Part shown: piece by piece, positions 24,807 through 33,372 of the stretch
Numbering within the stretch: the stretch's first letter is position 1
Layout: the number at the start of each line of letters is the position of its first letter
DNA from: Serinicoccus chungangensis
GTDB lineage: Bacteria; Actinomycetota; Actinomycetes; Actinomycetales; Dermatophilaceae
Reading direction: 5' to 3'
NCBI RefSeq assembly: GCF_006337125.1
Contig: NZ_CP040887.1
Coordinates: 186,001 to 250,000, forward strand
Length of the DNA: 64,000 bases
Made by a program: the position numbers and the translations under genes
Notes under the pieces: generated by a model
Told to the model about the DNA's origin: nothing
Database searches by the model: none
What the model saw: only the letters and a program-made list of their open reading frames with translations

Positions 24807-27800
24807 GTGCGGCTGCTGATCACGGCGATCGCCGCGGCCGAGGGCCCCTCGGACCCGCTGGACCTCGTCGTCGACACCGAGGACGACGCCACGGTCGGCG
24901 ACCTCGCCCTCGCCCTGGCCCGCCGGGTGGCCGACGCGCCGGCGGGCCCGCGCCCGTTCGCCGGGCTGGGGGCGGGCGGTGGGGCCGAGGCCCAGGTCCC
25001 CCAGCTGCGCGTCGTGCGGAGCGAGGACGGACCCTCCTCGGCCCCGGTCGCGCTCGCCGACCGGGAGCGCGAGACCGTGACCGCCCCTGCGCTCTACGTG
25101 GGTGACCGGCGGCTCGACCCGGGTATGCCGCTGACCGCGAGCCCGGTACGCCACGGCTCCGTGGTCGGCGTCGGGGGGTCGGTGGGCGACCTGCTGGCCG
25201 AGCCGCGGGGGGCCGTGGAGGTCCGGATCTCCTCCGGCCCCGGGGCGGGAACGGTGGCCCGGCTCAGCACCGGTGAGCACGTGGTCGGCAGCACGGTGCA
25301 CGCTGCGGTGGCGATGCCCCCGGTCGGTCTGCCGGAGGTCTGCCTGACCGTGCAGGTGCGGCCCGACGGCACGGTCGTCCTCGACCCGGACCCGGACCTG
25401 CTGGGCGTGCTGCAGCAGCCGGTGTGGCGCAGCCGTCCGCTGCCGGGCCCGATCGTGCTCGACGCCGAGGCCGAGATCCAGCAGCGACGCGCCGGCGAGA
25501 GCACCTACAGCGAGCTGCCGCCGGGGACCCGCGTCATCGGCGCCGACGCGCCCACGCCCCTGCTGCACATCGACCGCGAGGAGGTGGCGCCGGGCCAGGT
25601 GTGGGAGCCGGGACAGGCCCTCGTGGTCGGCCCCTGCCTGCTCGAGCTCACCGTGCCGACGGCGCCGGACGCCTCCCTCTCCTTGAGCCCGCAGGGCGCC
25701 ACCCTCGACTACAACCGACCGCCGCGCCTGCTGCCCGCCGCCCGGCAGACCGAGTTCACCCTGCCCAACGAGCCTCGACGGCCGCTGGGCCAGCAGATCC
25801 CCTGGGCCTTCATCTTCCTGCCGGCCTTCGCGGGCCTGGCGATGTACCTCATCACGGGCCGCCTCTACACGCTCATCTTCATCGCGCTGACCCCGCTCAT
25901 GGCCATCTCCAACTGGGTGAGCGGCCGGTCGCAGGAGCGCAAGCGCTACCGCAACGACTTCGCGGAGTACACCGCCCGCATGAAGAAGGTGCAGCAGAGC
26001 GCGCTCGACGGCCTCTCCGACGAGAGGTCGGCACGGCGACGCGACTTCGCCGACCCCGGCGAGGTGCTCATGACCGCCATCGGTCCCCGGCGCCGTCTGT
26101 GGGAGCGGCGGCGCAGCGACCCGGACTGGCTGGTGGCCCGCTTCGGCACCGCCGACCAGGTGTCCTCGGTGACGGTGAAGTCCAACGCCCGTGAGGAGCA
26201 CGAGGGGGACCTCGCGTGGACGGCTCCCGACGTCCCCGTCACCGTGGGCCTGCTGGAGGCCGGTGTCACCGGCCTGGCCGGTCCGGCCCGACGCGCGGTG
26301 GGACGGTGGGTGGTGGCCCAGCTGGCGGTCCTGCACTCCCCGGTGGACCTGGACATGACCCTGCTCACCTCGCCCGACGGGGAGGCCGACTGGCACTGGA
26401 CGCGGTGGCTGCCGCACCTGCGCTCCGACGACGGCGACCCGGAGCTGGCCCAGGTCGGCGTGGACGAGGAGACCACGGCCCGACGGATCGCCGAGCTGGT
26501 GGCCGAGCTCGAGCGCCGGCTCGAGCTCGCCGACTCGGGCTCGTTCTCGAGCAAGGGCGTCACCTTCCCCCCGTTGCTCGTCGTCCTCGACGGGTCCCGC
26601 CGGCTGCGCCTGCTGCCCGGCATGGTGCCGCTGCTGCAGCGCGGGCCGTCGGTGGGGATCACCTTCCTGTGCCTGGACGAGGACGAGCGGCTGCTGCCCG
26701 AGGAGTGCCGCGCGGTCGTCCAGGCCGACGAGCCGCTCATGCGGGTCACGGTGAGCGAGCAGTGGGTCATCGAGGGGGTCCGGCCCGACCTGGTCAGCCC
26801 GGCGTGGGCGGAGCGGGTGGCGCGTGCCGTGGCCCCGGTGCGGGACGTCTCCGCCGAGGACGCCGCCGCGACGATCCCGACCTCGAGCCGGCTGCTCGAC
26901 GTGCTCCGGCTCGACCCGCCCACCGCCGCCGCCGTGCAGGAGCGCTGGGTGTCGGTCGGGCGGACCACCCGGGCCGTCATCGGGGAGGGGACGGACGGGG
27001 CCTTCGCCATCGACATGGTCAAGGACGGCCCGCACGGTCTGGTGGCGGGCACCACGGGCTCGGGCAAGTCCGAGCTGCTGCAGACCGTCATCGCCTCGCT
27101 CGCGGTGCACAACCGCCCCGACGAGATGACCTTCGTGCTCGTCGACTACAAGGGCGGTGCGGCGTTCAAGGACTGCAACCGGCTGCCGCACACCGTCGGC
27201 ATGGTGACCGACCTGGACGGCCACCTGACCGGCCGGGCGCTGGAGTCGCTCGGGGCCGAACTGCGTCGGCGCGAGCACCAGCTGGCCGGCGCCGACGCCA
27301 AGGACATCGAGGACTACCTCGCGACCCGGGGGCCTGACGACGAGCCCATGCCGCGGCTGCTCATCGTCATCGACGAGTTCGCCGCGCTGGTGGCCGAGCT
27401 GCCCGACTTCGTCACCGGGCTGGTCGACATCGCCCGGCGCGGACGGTCCCTGGGTGTGCACCTCATCCTGGCGACGCAGCGGCCGGCGGGCGTGGTGAGC
27501 GCCGAGATCAAGTCCAACACCAACCTGCGCATCGCCCTGCGCGTGACCGACTCGGGTGACTCCCAGGACGTCATCGAGGCGCGCGACGCGGCCGAGATCT
27601 CCCAGTCGACGCCCGGTCGCGCCTACGCCCGGCTCGGTCACTCCAGCCTCATCCCCTTCCAGTCCTCGCGGGTGGGTGGCCGGCCGCGAGGGGAGGGCCG
27701 GGCCGCCGAGGTCGAGCTGCGGGGTATGCCGTTCGCCGAGCTCGGGGTCGCGCCGCCGCGCGCGCAGGCCGCGGAGGAGGACGTCTCGGTCCCCACCGAC

Positions 27801-29486
27801 CTCGCGGCCCTCGTGCAGGCCTGCCAGCAGGCGAGCGAGGAGTCGGGGGTGCAGGCCCCGGCCAGCCCGTGGCTGCCGGCCCTGGACGACGTGGTCACCC
27901 TCGAGCAGGTGCTGGAGCAGTTCCCGGACGCGGTGCCGGAGCCAGGTCGGATGCGGCTGCCGCTGGGGGTCGTCGACCTGCCCGCGCAGCAGCGTCGCGA
28001 CGTGGCGGCCTACAGCCTCGCCACCGGTGCCCACCTGGCGATCGTCGGGGCCGCGCGCACCGGCCGCTCGAGCGTGCTGCGGGTGCTCGCCGGCGCCGTC
28101 GCCCGGGACCTGTCGCCCGAGGACGTGCACGTCTACGGCGTCGACTGCGGCAACAACGCCCTGCTGCCCCTGCAGGCCCTCCCGCACGTGGGAGCCGTCG
28201 TCCTGCGTGACCAGACCGACCGCATGGAGCGGCTGGTCGGCCGCCTGCGCGCGCTCATCAGCGAGCGGCAGCAGCTGCTGGCGCAGGCCGGTTACGCCGA
28301 TGTCGCCGAGCAGCGGGCGGCCGTGCCGCAGGAGGAGCGCCTGCCCTACGTGCTCGTCCTCTTCGACCGCTGGGAGGGCTTCTTCCAGGTCTACGACTCG
28401 CTCGACGGGGGCCGGCTGGTGGCGGCCTTCCAGCAGATCCTGCAGGAGGGTGCTGCCGTCGGGGTGCGGGTCGTCATGACCGGTGACCGCTCCGTGGTCA
28501 TGGGTCGCATGGGCACGCTGCTGGACGACAAGATCATGCTGCGCATGACCGACCCCAGCGACTTCGCGACCATCGGGATGTCCGCCAAGAAGGTGCCCGA
28601 GCGCATGCCCGAGGGGCGGGGCTTCCGTGCCGACGGGCTCCGGGAGACGCAGGTCGCGCTGCTGGCCGACGACCCGGCCGGGACCGCGCAGGTGCGCGCG
28701 CTCCAGGCGCTCGGCAAGGCGTCCGCACAGCGCTACCACGACCTGCCGCGTGCCCGCCGGCCGTTCCACGTCGACCTGCTGCCGGTCCGGTTCACCGCAG
28801 CGGAGGCCCACCGGCTGCGCGAGGAGGAGCGCGCGCAGGGGCTCGACGTCCCCGAGACCGCGCTGGCCGTCGCGGTGGGAGGCGACACCCTGGGTCTGCG
28901 GCACCTCGACGCGGCCGAGCACGGTCCTGCCGTGCTCGTCACCGGCCCGCGCCGCAGCGGCCGCTCCACGGTGCTGCGCCAGCTCGCCGACGAGGCCCTG
29001 CGCGCAGGGTGCCAGGTGGCCCTGGTGACGCCGCGCAAGAGCCCGCTGCGTGACCTCGCCGGATCGCCCGGGGTGCACGGCCCCTGGGACCTGGGCAGCG
29101 ACCAGGGCGAGGTCACCGAGCAGCTGGCCACCCTGGTGGCGGGGGCGGACCCCCTGGTCGTGCTCGTCGACGACACCGAGCTGGTCGGCTCGGACGGGTG
29201 GCTGGCCGAGGCCCTCGTCAAGGCCGTCGAGCAGATGCGCGACTCCGACAGCATGCTCGTGGGGGCAGGCACGGCCTCCGACATGCAGAGCCACTACCGG
29301 GGCCCCTCCGCGGTGCTCAAGAAGGCCGGCACCGGTGTCCTGCTCAACCCGCAGTCCAGCGCCGACGCCGACCTCTTCGGGGCCCGGCTCAACCGGTCCG
29401 CCTACGGGCAGTCGTTGCCCCCGGGTGGCGGCTACCTCGTCGTGGCGGGCCAGGCGGAGCGGGTCCAGGTCGTCTGGCCCGGGTGA
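24807..29486 (+). CDS. EssC/EccC-type FtsK/SpoIIIE ATPase (type VII-like secretion motor)
   Basis: A 1559-aa protein. An N-terminal ubiquitin/FHA-like part (residues about 1-290), two adjacent membrane helices (about 330-375), then three FtsK-like ATPase domains. Domain 1 has an intact Walker A GTTGSGK754-S and Walker B IVID856-E. Domains 2 and 3 have A-R-T-G-R1087-S and R-R-S-G-R1386-S in place of GKS, so Lys is replaced by Arg. This layout matches the single-chain EssC of Firmicutes-type systems more than the split EccCa/CcB of mycobacteria. It would export WXG100 substrates such as the product of the gene at 29703. GTG 24807 start. No EccB, EccD, EccE or mycosin gene is in the window. Confidence 0.9.
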   Translation: MRLLITAIAAAEGPSDPLDLVVDTEDDATVGDLALALARRVADAPAGPRPFAGLGAGGGAEAQVPQLRVVRSEDGPSSAPVALADRERETVTAPALYVGDRRLDPGMPLTASPVRHGSVVGVGGSVGDLLAEPRGAVEVRISSGPGAGTVARLSTGEHVVGSTVHAAVAMPPVGLPEVCLTVQVRPDGTVVLDPDPDLLGVLQQPVWRSRPLPGPIVLDAEAEIQQRRAGESTYSELPPGTRVIGADAPTPLLHIDREEVAPGQVWEPGQALVVGPCLLELTVPTAPDASLSLSPQGATLDYNRPPRLLPAARQTEFTLPNEPRRPLGQQIPWAFIFLPAFAGLAMYLITGRLYTLIFIALTPLMAISNWVSGRSQERKRYRNDFAEYTARMKKVQQSALDGLSDERSARRRDFADPGEVLMTAIGPRRRLWERRRSDPDWLVARFGTADQVSSVTVKSNAREEHEGDLAWTAPDVPVTVGLLEAGVTGLAGPARRAVGRWVVAQLAVLHSPVDLDMTLLTSPDGEADWHWTRWLPHLRSDDGDPELAQVGVDEETTARRIAELVAELERRLELADSGSFSSKGVTFPPLLVVLDGSRRLRLLPGMVPLLQRGPSVGITFLCLDEDERLLPEECRAVVQADEPLMRVTVSEQWVIEGVRPDLVSPAWAERVARAVAPVRDVSAEDAAATIPTSSRLLDVLRLDPPTAAAVQERWVSVGRTTRAVIGEGTDGAFAIDMVKDGPHGLVAGTTGSGKSELLQTVIASLAVHNRPDEMTFVLVDYKGGAAFKDCNRLPHTVGMVTDLDGHLTGRALESLGAELRRREHQLAGADAKDIEDYLATRGPDDEPMPRLLIVIDEFAALVAELPDFVTGLVDIARRGRSLGVHLILATQRPAGVVSAEIKSNTNLRIALRVTDSGDSQDVIEARDAAEISQSTPGRAYARLGHSSLIPFQSSRVGGRPRGEGRAAEVELRGMPFAELGVAPPRAQAAEEDVSVPTDLAALVQACQQASEESGVQAPASPWLPALDDVVTLEQVLEQFPDAVPEPGRMRLPLGVVDLPAQQRRDVAAYSLATGAHLAIVGAARTGRSSVLRVLAGAVARDLSPEDVHVYGVDCGNNALLPLQALPHVGAVVLRDQTDRMERLVGRLRALISERQQLLAQAGYADVAEQRAAVPQEERLPYVLVLFDRWEGFFQVYDSLDGGRLVAAFQQILQEGAAVGVRVVMTGDRSVVMGRMGTLLDDKIMLRMTDPSDFATIGMSAKKVPERMPEGRGFRADGLRETQVALLADDPAGTAQVRALQALGKASAQRYHDLPRARRPFHVDLLPVRFTAAEAHRLREEERAQGLDVPETALAVAVGGDTLGLRHLDAAEHGPAVLVTGPRRSGRSTVLRQLADEALRAGCQVALVTPRKSPLRDLAGSPGVHGPWDLGSDQGEVTEQLATLVAGADPLVVLVDDTELVGSDGWLAEALVKAVEQMRDSDSMLVGAGTASDMQSHYRGPSAVLKKAGTGVLLNPQSSADADLFGARLNRSAYGQSLPPGGGYLVVAGQAERVQVVWPG

Positions 29487-29588
29487 GACCGGGTCGCACG
29501 CCCCGGCCCTGCTCCACCGCCCCCGTCCGACCCCATCGGCATGATGCTGCCAATATGGCCGATTGGCTCGAAGAGGACGGGGATCGGC

Positions 29589-29618
29589 TGGACACCGCCC
29601 CCCCGCGCTGCCTAGTGT
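29589..29618 (+). promoter_or_regulatory. Promoter of the WXG100 gene
   Basis: TGGACA (29589-29594), an 18-bp spacer and TAGTGT (29613-29618) resemble a housekeeping sigma promoter. It would give a leader of about 80 nt and let the small secreted protein be made in excess over the upstream ATPase. Confidence 0.5.
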
Positions 29619-29702
29619 GAGATCAGATCGCACCGCCGAGGGTGCATGTGGGGGGTGCGGTCGGGACCATTTCCACGAACCCTCGGAAGGGGAGTACCAA
29701 TC

Positions 29703-29978
29703 ATGGCCGTTGGTGGTGAACTCGCGACTCTGCGAGACCTGCACAAGACGCTCGACACCTCCGCCCTGGACATCCAGCGGGTGTCCGAGGACATCGACAA
29801 GTCGCTCAACAGCACCGTCTGGACGGGCGCCAACTCGGAGAAGTTCAAGGACGCCTGGCAGACGTTCCGGCCGACGCTGACCCCCAAGCTGGTCGACGCG
29901 CTCAACGAGGCCAAGGAAGACATCAAGACGCAGCACAACAACCTGGCCGCCGCCACCGGCGAGTCGGACCGCATCTGA
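29703..29978 (+). CDS. WXG100-family protein (Esx-like)
   Basis: A 91-aa helical-hairpin protein with the W40-T-G42 turn motif at the centre, no signal peptide and no Cys. WXG100 proteins are small dimeric substrates of type VII secretion. The ribosome site AAGGGGAG precedes ATG 29703. The C-terminal tail lacks an obvious YxxxD/E export signal, as in several Firmicutes-type EsxA proteins. It is followed by a strong hairpin. Its position next to the EssC-like ATPase makes it the natural substrate. Confidence 0.9.
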   Translation: MAVGGELATLRDLHKTLDTSALDIQRVSEDIDKSLNSTVWTGANSEKFKDAWQTFRPTLTPKLVDALNEAKEDIKTQHNNLAAATGESDRI

Positions 29979-29990
29979 GGTCATCCGTCG

Positions 29991-30029
29991 GCAGGGGCCG
30001 GGGAGCGCGAGGCGCGCCCCGGCCCCTGC
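29991..30029 (+). terminator. Terminator hairpin after the WXG100 gene
   Basis: gcaggggccgggg (29991-30003) pairs with ccccggcccctgc (30017-30029), a 13-bp perfect stem with a 13-nt loop, followed by tgtctgcc. It ends the Tad/type VII-like unit. Confidence 0.8.
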
Positions 30030-30146
30030 TGTCTGCCCGGGGCCCGGGGCCCGGAGCCGGCCGGACCCGAGCCGCGGACGGCGAGGACGGCGGACGGCGA
30101 CGACGGGTGAGCTCGTCCGACCGACGATGACCTCGTCTGCGTGTCT

Positions 30147-30177
30147 CTGACAGATCTGCTAGAGAACCGCATACGGT
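30147..30177 (+). promoter_or_regulatory. Leaderless promoter of the AAA ATPase gene
   Basis: CTGACA (30147-30152) and TACGGT (30172-30177) with a 19-bp spacer; the -10 box is 6 nt before GTG 30184 and no ribosome site is present. Confidence 0.5.
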
Positions 30178-30183
30178 GCCATC

Positions 30184-31392
30184 GTGGATCCGATCCGAAA
30201 CCCCTACGCCCCCGGTGCCGGCCAGCGGCCCCCCGAGCTCGCCGGCCGGGACGAGCAGCTCGACCGCTTCCGGGTGGTGCTCGAGCGCATCCAGCGCGGC
30301 CGCCCCGAGCGCTCCATGGTGCTCACCGGGCTGCGCGGTGTCGGCAAGACCGTGCTCCTCAACGCGCTGCGCGGCGCCGCCGTGCGCTCCCGCTGGGGGA
30401 CCGGCAAGTACGAGGCGCGCCCCGAGCAGGGGATGCGGCGCCCCATGGCCGCGGCGCTGCACGTGGCGGTGCGCGAGCTCGGGCACCCGCAGGGGGACGA
30501 GGTGGACCACGTGCTGGGCGTCATCAAGGCGTTCGCGCAGAAGGACCAGCCCGGCGCCAAGCTGCGGGACCGGTGGAACCCCGGTATCGACGTCGCCGCG
30601 GTCACCGGGCGCGCCGACTCCGGCGACATCGAGATCGACCTCGTCGAGCTGCTCTCCGACGTCGGCGGGCTGGCGGCGGACGTCGGCAAGGGCGTGGGCG
30701 TCTTCATCGACGAGATGCAGGACCTGCAGCCCGACGACGTGTCGGCCATCTGCGCCGCCTGCCACGAGCTGAGCCAGTCCGCGCTGCCGGTGATCGTCGT
30801 GGGCGCCGGGCTGCCCCACCTGCCCGCGGTGCTGTCGGCGAGCAAGTCCTACTCCGAGCGGCTCTTCCGCTACACCCGCATCGACCGGCTCTCGCGGGAG
30901 CAGGCCGAGCGGGCGCTGCAGCTGCCTGCGGAGGACGAGGACGCCACCTGGTCGCCGGAGGCGCTGTCGGCGATGTATGCCGCCACCGGTGGGTACCCCT
31001 ACTTCCTGCAGGCCTACGGCAAGGAGGTGTGGGACCTCGCGCCGGAGTCGCCGATCACCGCCGAGGACGTGCGGGTGGCCGGGCCGGAGGCCGAGGCCGA
31101 GCTCGCGGTCGGCTTCTTCGGCAGCCGCTACGAGCGGGCCACCCCGGGGGAGCGGGAGTACCTGCGGGCGATGGCCGACCTCGCCGCGCAGCGGGTGGAG
31201 ACGGGCGAGGAGATCGACGAGATCGAGTCGGTCGCGACCGCCGACATCGCCAGCCACCTGGGCCGCAAGCCGCAGTCGCTGTCACCGGCGCGGGACGCGC
31301 TGCTCAAGAAGGGCCTCATCTACTCCGGGGAGCGCGGGCGCATCGCCTTCACGGTGCCGCACTTCGGCCGCTACCTGCGCGAGAACACCTGA
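30184..31392 (+). CDS. AAA ATPase with C-terminal winged helix (Orc1/Cdc6-like or AAA_16 type)
   Basis: A 402-aa cytoplasmic protein. Walker A G49-L-R-G-V-G-K-T56 and Walker B VFIDEMQDL define an AAA ATPase of the archaeal-ATPase/AAA_16 group. Residues about 330-402 (ADIASHLGRKPQSLSPARD ... GRIAFTVPHF) look like a winged helix. Relatives are widespread in actinobacteria as stand-alone genes, with suggested but unproven roles in DNA or stress. It starts with GTG without a leader. The palindromic terminator at 31429-31460 follows. Confidence 0.82.
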   Translation: MDPIRNPYAPGAGQRPPELAGRDEQLDRFRVVLERIQRGRPERSMVLTGLRGVGKTVLLNALRGAAVRSRWGTGKYEARPEQGMRRPMAAALHVAVRELGHPQGDEVDHVLGVIKAFAQKDQPGAKLRDRWNPGIDVAAVTGRADSGDIEIDLVELLSDVGGLAADVGKGVGVFIDEMQDLQPDDVSAICAACHELSQSALPVIVVGAGLPHLPAVLSASKSYSERLFRYTRIDRLSREQAERALQLPAEDEDATWSPEALSAMYAATGGYPYFLQAYGKEVWDLAPESPITAEDVRVAGPEAEAELAVGFFGSRYERATPGEREYLRAMADLAAQRVETGEEIDEIESVATADIASHLGRKPQSLSPARDALLKKGLIYSGERGRIAFTVPHFGRYLRENT

Positions 31393-31428
31393 GGGATCGG
31401 CCGGTGCCGCCGACACGCCGACGCAGAT

Positions 31429-31460
31429 CGGCTCAGGTGCGCACGTGCGCACCTGAGCCG
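31429..31460. terminator. Perfect 32-bp palindrome between convergent genes
   Basis: The left half reads cggctcaggtgcgcac and the right half is its exact complement, centred at 31444/31445 with no loop base. Outer segments (about 31409-31420 and 31469-31482) are also complementary around gacacgcc/ggcgtgtc. It is placed to stop transcription from both sides. Confidence 0.8.
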
Positions 31461-31570
31461 CGCCGGACGGGCGTGTCGCCGGACCTGCTGCCACGGTCAG
31501 GCACGCGGGCCCGGGGCCTGGTGAGGTCTCAGGGCCCGCAGACGCACCTGCGGGAGCGGTGGTCGGCCGG

Positions 31571-32236
31571 TCACGCCACGGACCCCCCGGGGGCGCGGGT
31601 GAAGATCAGGTGCGTGACGCCGCGGCGCGAGGAGACGGCCTCGACGTCGTAGCCCGCCTCGACCCCCTCGAGCCCGTCCCACAGGCGCACGCCCCGGCCC
31701 AGCACGAGAGGGACCTGGACGAGGTGCAGGTGGTCGACGAGCCCTGCGGCGAGGAAGTCCCGCAGGACGGTCGGCCCACCGCCGATGCGGACGTCCAGCC
31801 CGTCCGCGGCCTCCTGGGCCACCGTCAGCGCCTCCCGGGGCGAGGCCTCCAGGAAGTGGAAGGTCGTGCCGCCCGCCATCTCGACCGGGGGCCGGGGACG
31901 GTGCGTCAGCACGAAGGTCGGGGTGCGGAACGGCGGCTCCGGCCCCCACCACCCGCGCCAGTCGGGGTCGTCCTGCCACCCGGGCGGGCCGAACTTGTGC
32001 GCCCCCATGATCTCGGCACCGATGTCCACCGAGTGCTGCTCGGCGAGGGCGTGGTCGACGCCGGTGGAGCCGCCCGACCCGTCACCGGACACGACGGACG
32101 CGCCGAAGCGCGTCGCGATCATCCACTCGTGCAGCCGCTGGCCGGCGTGCCCGAAGGGCGCCTCCGCGGACTGCGGCTCGCCGGTGGCGAAGCCGTCCAG
32201 CGAGATGGAGAAGTTGTGGACCCGGGTCCTCGTCAT
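31571..32236 (-). CDS. RibD C-terminal/dihydrofolate reductase-like protein
   Basis: A 221-aa protein of the RibD_C/YwjB group: the opening HNFSISLDGFATG, a central THRPRPPVEMAGGTTFHFL strand and the NADPH-binding loop VRIGGGPTVLRDFLAAGLVD. Members are NAD(P)H-dependent reductases with mostly unknown small-molecule substrates. Ribosome site GGAAGGGAG precedes ATG 32236. A 90-bp gap separates it from the aldo/keto reductase gene on the same strand. The family is clear; the substrate is not. Confidence 0.9.
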   Translation of the reverse strand: MTRTRVHNFSISLDGFATGEPQSAEAPFGHAGQRLHEWMIATRFGASVVSGDGSGGSTGVDHALAEQHSVDIGAEIMGAHKFGPPGWQDDPDWRGWWGPEPPFRTPTFVLTHRPRPPVEMAGGTTFHFLEASPREALTVAQEAADGLDVRIGGGPTVLRDFLAAGLVDHLHLVQVPLVLGRGVRLWDGLEGVEAGYDVEAVSSRRGVTHLIFTRAPGGSVA

Positions 32237-32326
32237 CGGTGCTCCCTTCCTGCTGCAGCCACCCGGTCGGCGGCCCCTGACCTACCGACGGGTCCCACGC
32301 GGCATCCTCATCGGTCCCGCGAGACC

Positions 32327-33241
32327 TCACCGGCGCCGCCGGACCCGGCTGCGGGCGAGGGCCAGCAGCGAGCTCAGGTCGCGCTGGCCTCCGTAGATGG
32401 TCATCGCGCGGTGGTCGCCGTAGTCCGCGATCGGCTCGACGCCGCGCAGCAGGTCCATGTCCTCCTCGGTGATGGTGAAGTCGACCTCGGTGTTGGCGCG
32501 CAGGTGCGCGGGGTCGGCGGACTTCGGCAGCGGCACCAGCCCGAGCTGCAGGCAGTAGCGGAGGGACAGCTGCGGCACGCTCACGGCATACCGCTGCGCC
32601 ACCCGCGCGACCTCCTCGTCCCCGAGCAGCTCGCCGTGCGCGACCGGGGAGTAGGCCTCGACGAGGATGCCGCGGTCCTGGCAGTGCCGGATGAGCTCGT
32701 GCGGGGTGTTGCGGATGTGCGCCAGCACCTGGTTGACCATCGGAGCGACGGTGCAGCCGTCGAGGACGTTCTCGACGTCGTCGACGTCGAAGTTCGACAG
32801 GCCGATGGCCCGCACCTTCCCGGCCGCCAGCGCCTCCTCCAGCGCCCGCCAGACCTCCCGGTTCTCCTCGAGGTAGCGCTCCGGGCCGTGGAACCTGCGC
32901 CAGGGACGGGGGCTGTGGACGAGGACGAGGTCCAGGTGGTCCAGCCCGGTCCGGCGCAAGGACGCGTCGATCCCGGCGGCGGCCGCGTCGTGGCTCTTCG
33001 CGCCGGCGTCGACCTTGGTCGTGACGAAGACCTCCTCCCGCGGCACGCCGCTGGCGCGCACCGCCCGACCCACCCCCCGCTCGTTGCGGTAGGCCGGGGC
33101 CGTGTCGACGTGCCGGTAGCCCAGGCGCAGCGCCTCGCCGACGGTCTGCACGACGTGCGTGTCGTCGATGAACCAGGTGCCGAGCCCGAGCCGGGGGATG
33201 CTGACCCCGTTGGCCAGCGTGGACGTCTCCTGCAGGATCAT
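32327..33241 (-). CDS. Aldo/keto reductase
   Basis: A 304-aa NADPH-dependent oxidoreductase. The catalytic tetrad D46, Y51, K76, H109 is complete (HVDTAPAY, VTTKVDAG, LVLVHSP), and the cofactor-binding LVPLPKSADPAHLRAN segment is present. The family reduces aldehydes and ketones; the xylose-reductase/2,5-diketogluconate-like subgroup fits. GGAGGAGG lies upstream of ATG 33241. It ends with a basic tail (RSRVRRRR). One GGTATGCC copy falls on its RYAV codons, with a TAT Tyr codon. Confidence 0.93.
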   Translation of the reverse strand: MILQETSTLANGVSIPRLGLGTWFIDDTHVVQTVGEALRLGYRHVDTAPAYRNERGVGRAVRASGVPREEVFVTTKVDAGAKSHDAAAAGIDASLRRTGLDHLDLVLVHSPRPWRRFHGPERYLEENREVWRALEEALAAGKVRAIGLSNFDVDDVENVLDGCTVAPMVNQVLAHIRNTPHELIRHCQDRGILVEAYSPVAHGELLGDEEVARVAQRYAVSVPQLSLRYCLQLGLVPLPKSADPAHLRANTEVDFTITEEDMDLLRGVEPIADYGDHRAMTIYGGQRDLSSLLALARSRVRRRR

Positions 33242-33372
33242 GCGCCTCGCCTCCTCCGGGTCGCTGCGCGGTCGGCGCGGACGGGTCTACTCTTCCTCAT
33301 GCCGCCGCGCGCCGTCGGTCGGACCGACCGGCGCCGAGCGGCATCCTCGGGCGGCACGGCGAAGGGACCGGT

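Noticed and set aside
24774..29984. Very long open frame (over 1700 codons) on the minus strand opposite the EssC-like gene, and a similar one at 295-3228 on the plus strand
   Set aside because: They mirror real genes in a GC-rich genome where stop codons are rare; composition is His/Gly/Arg-rich, with no domain and no ribosome site.
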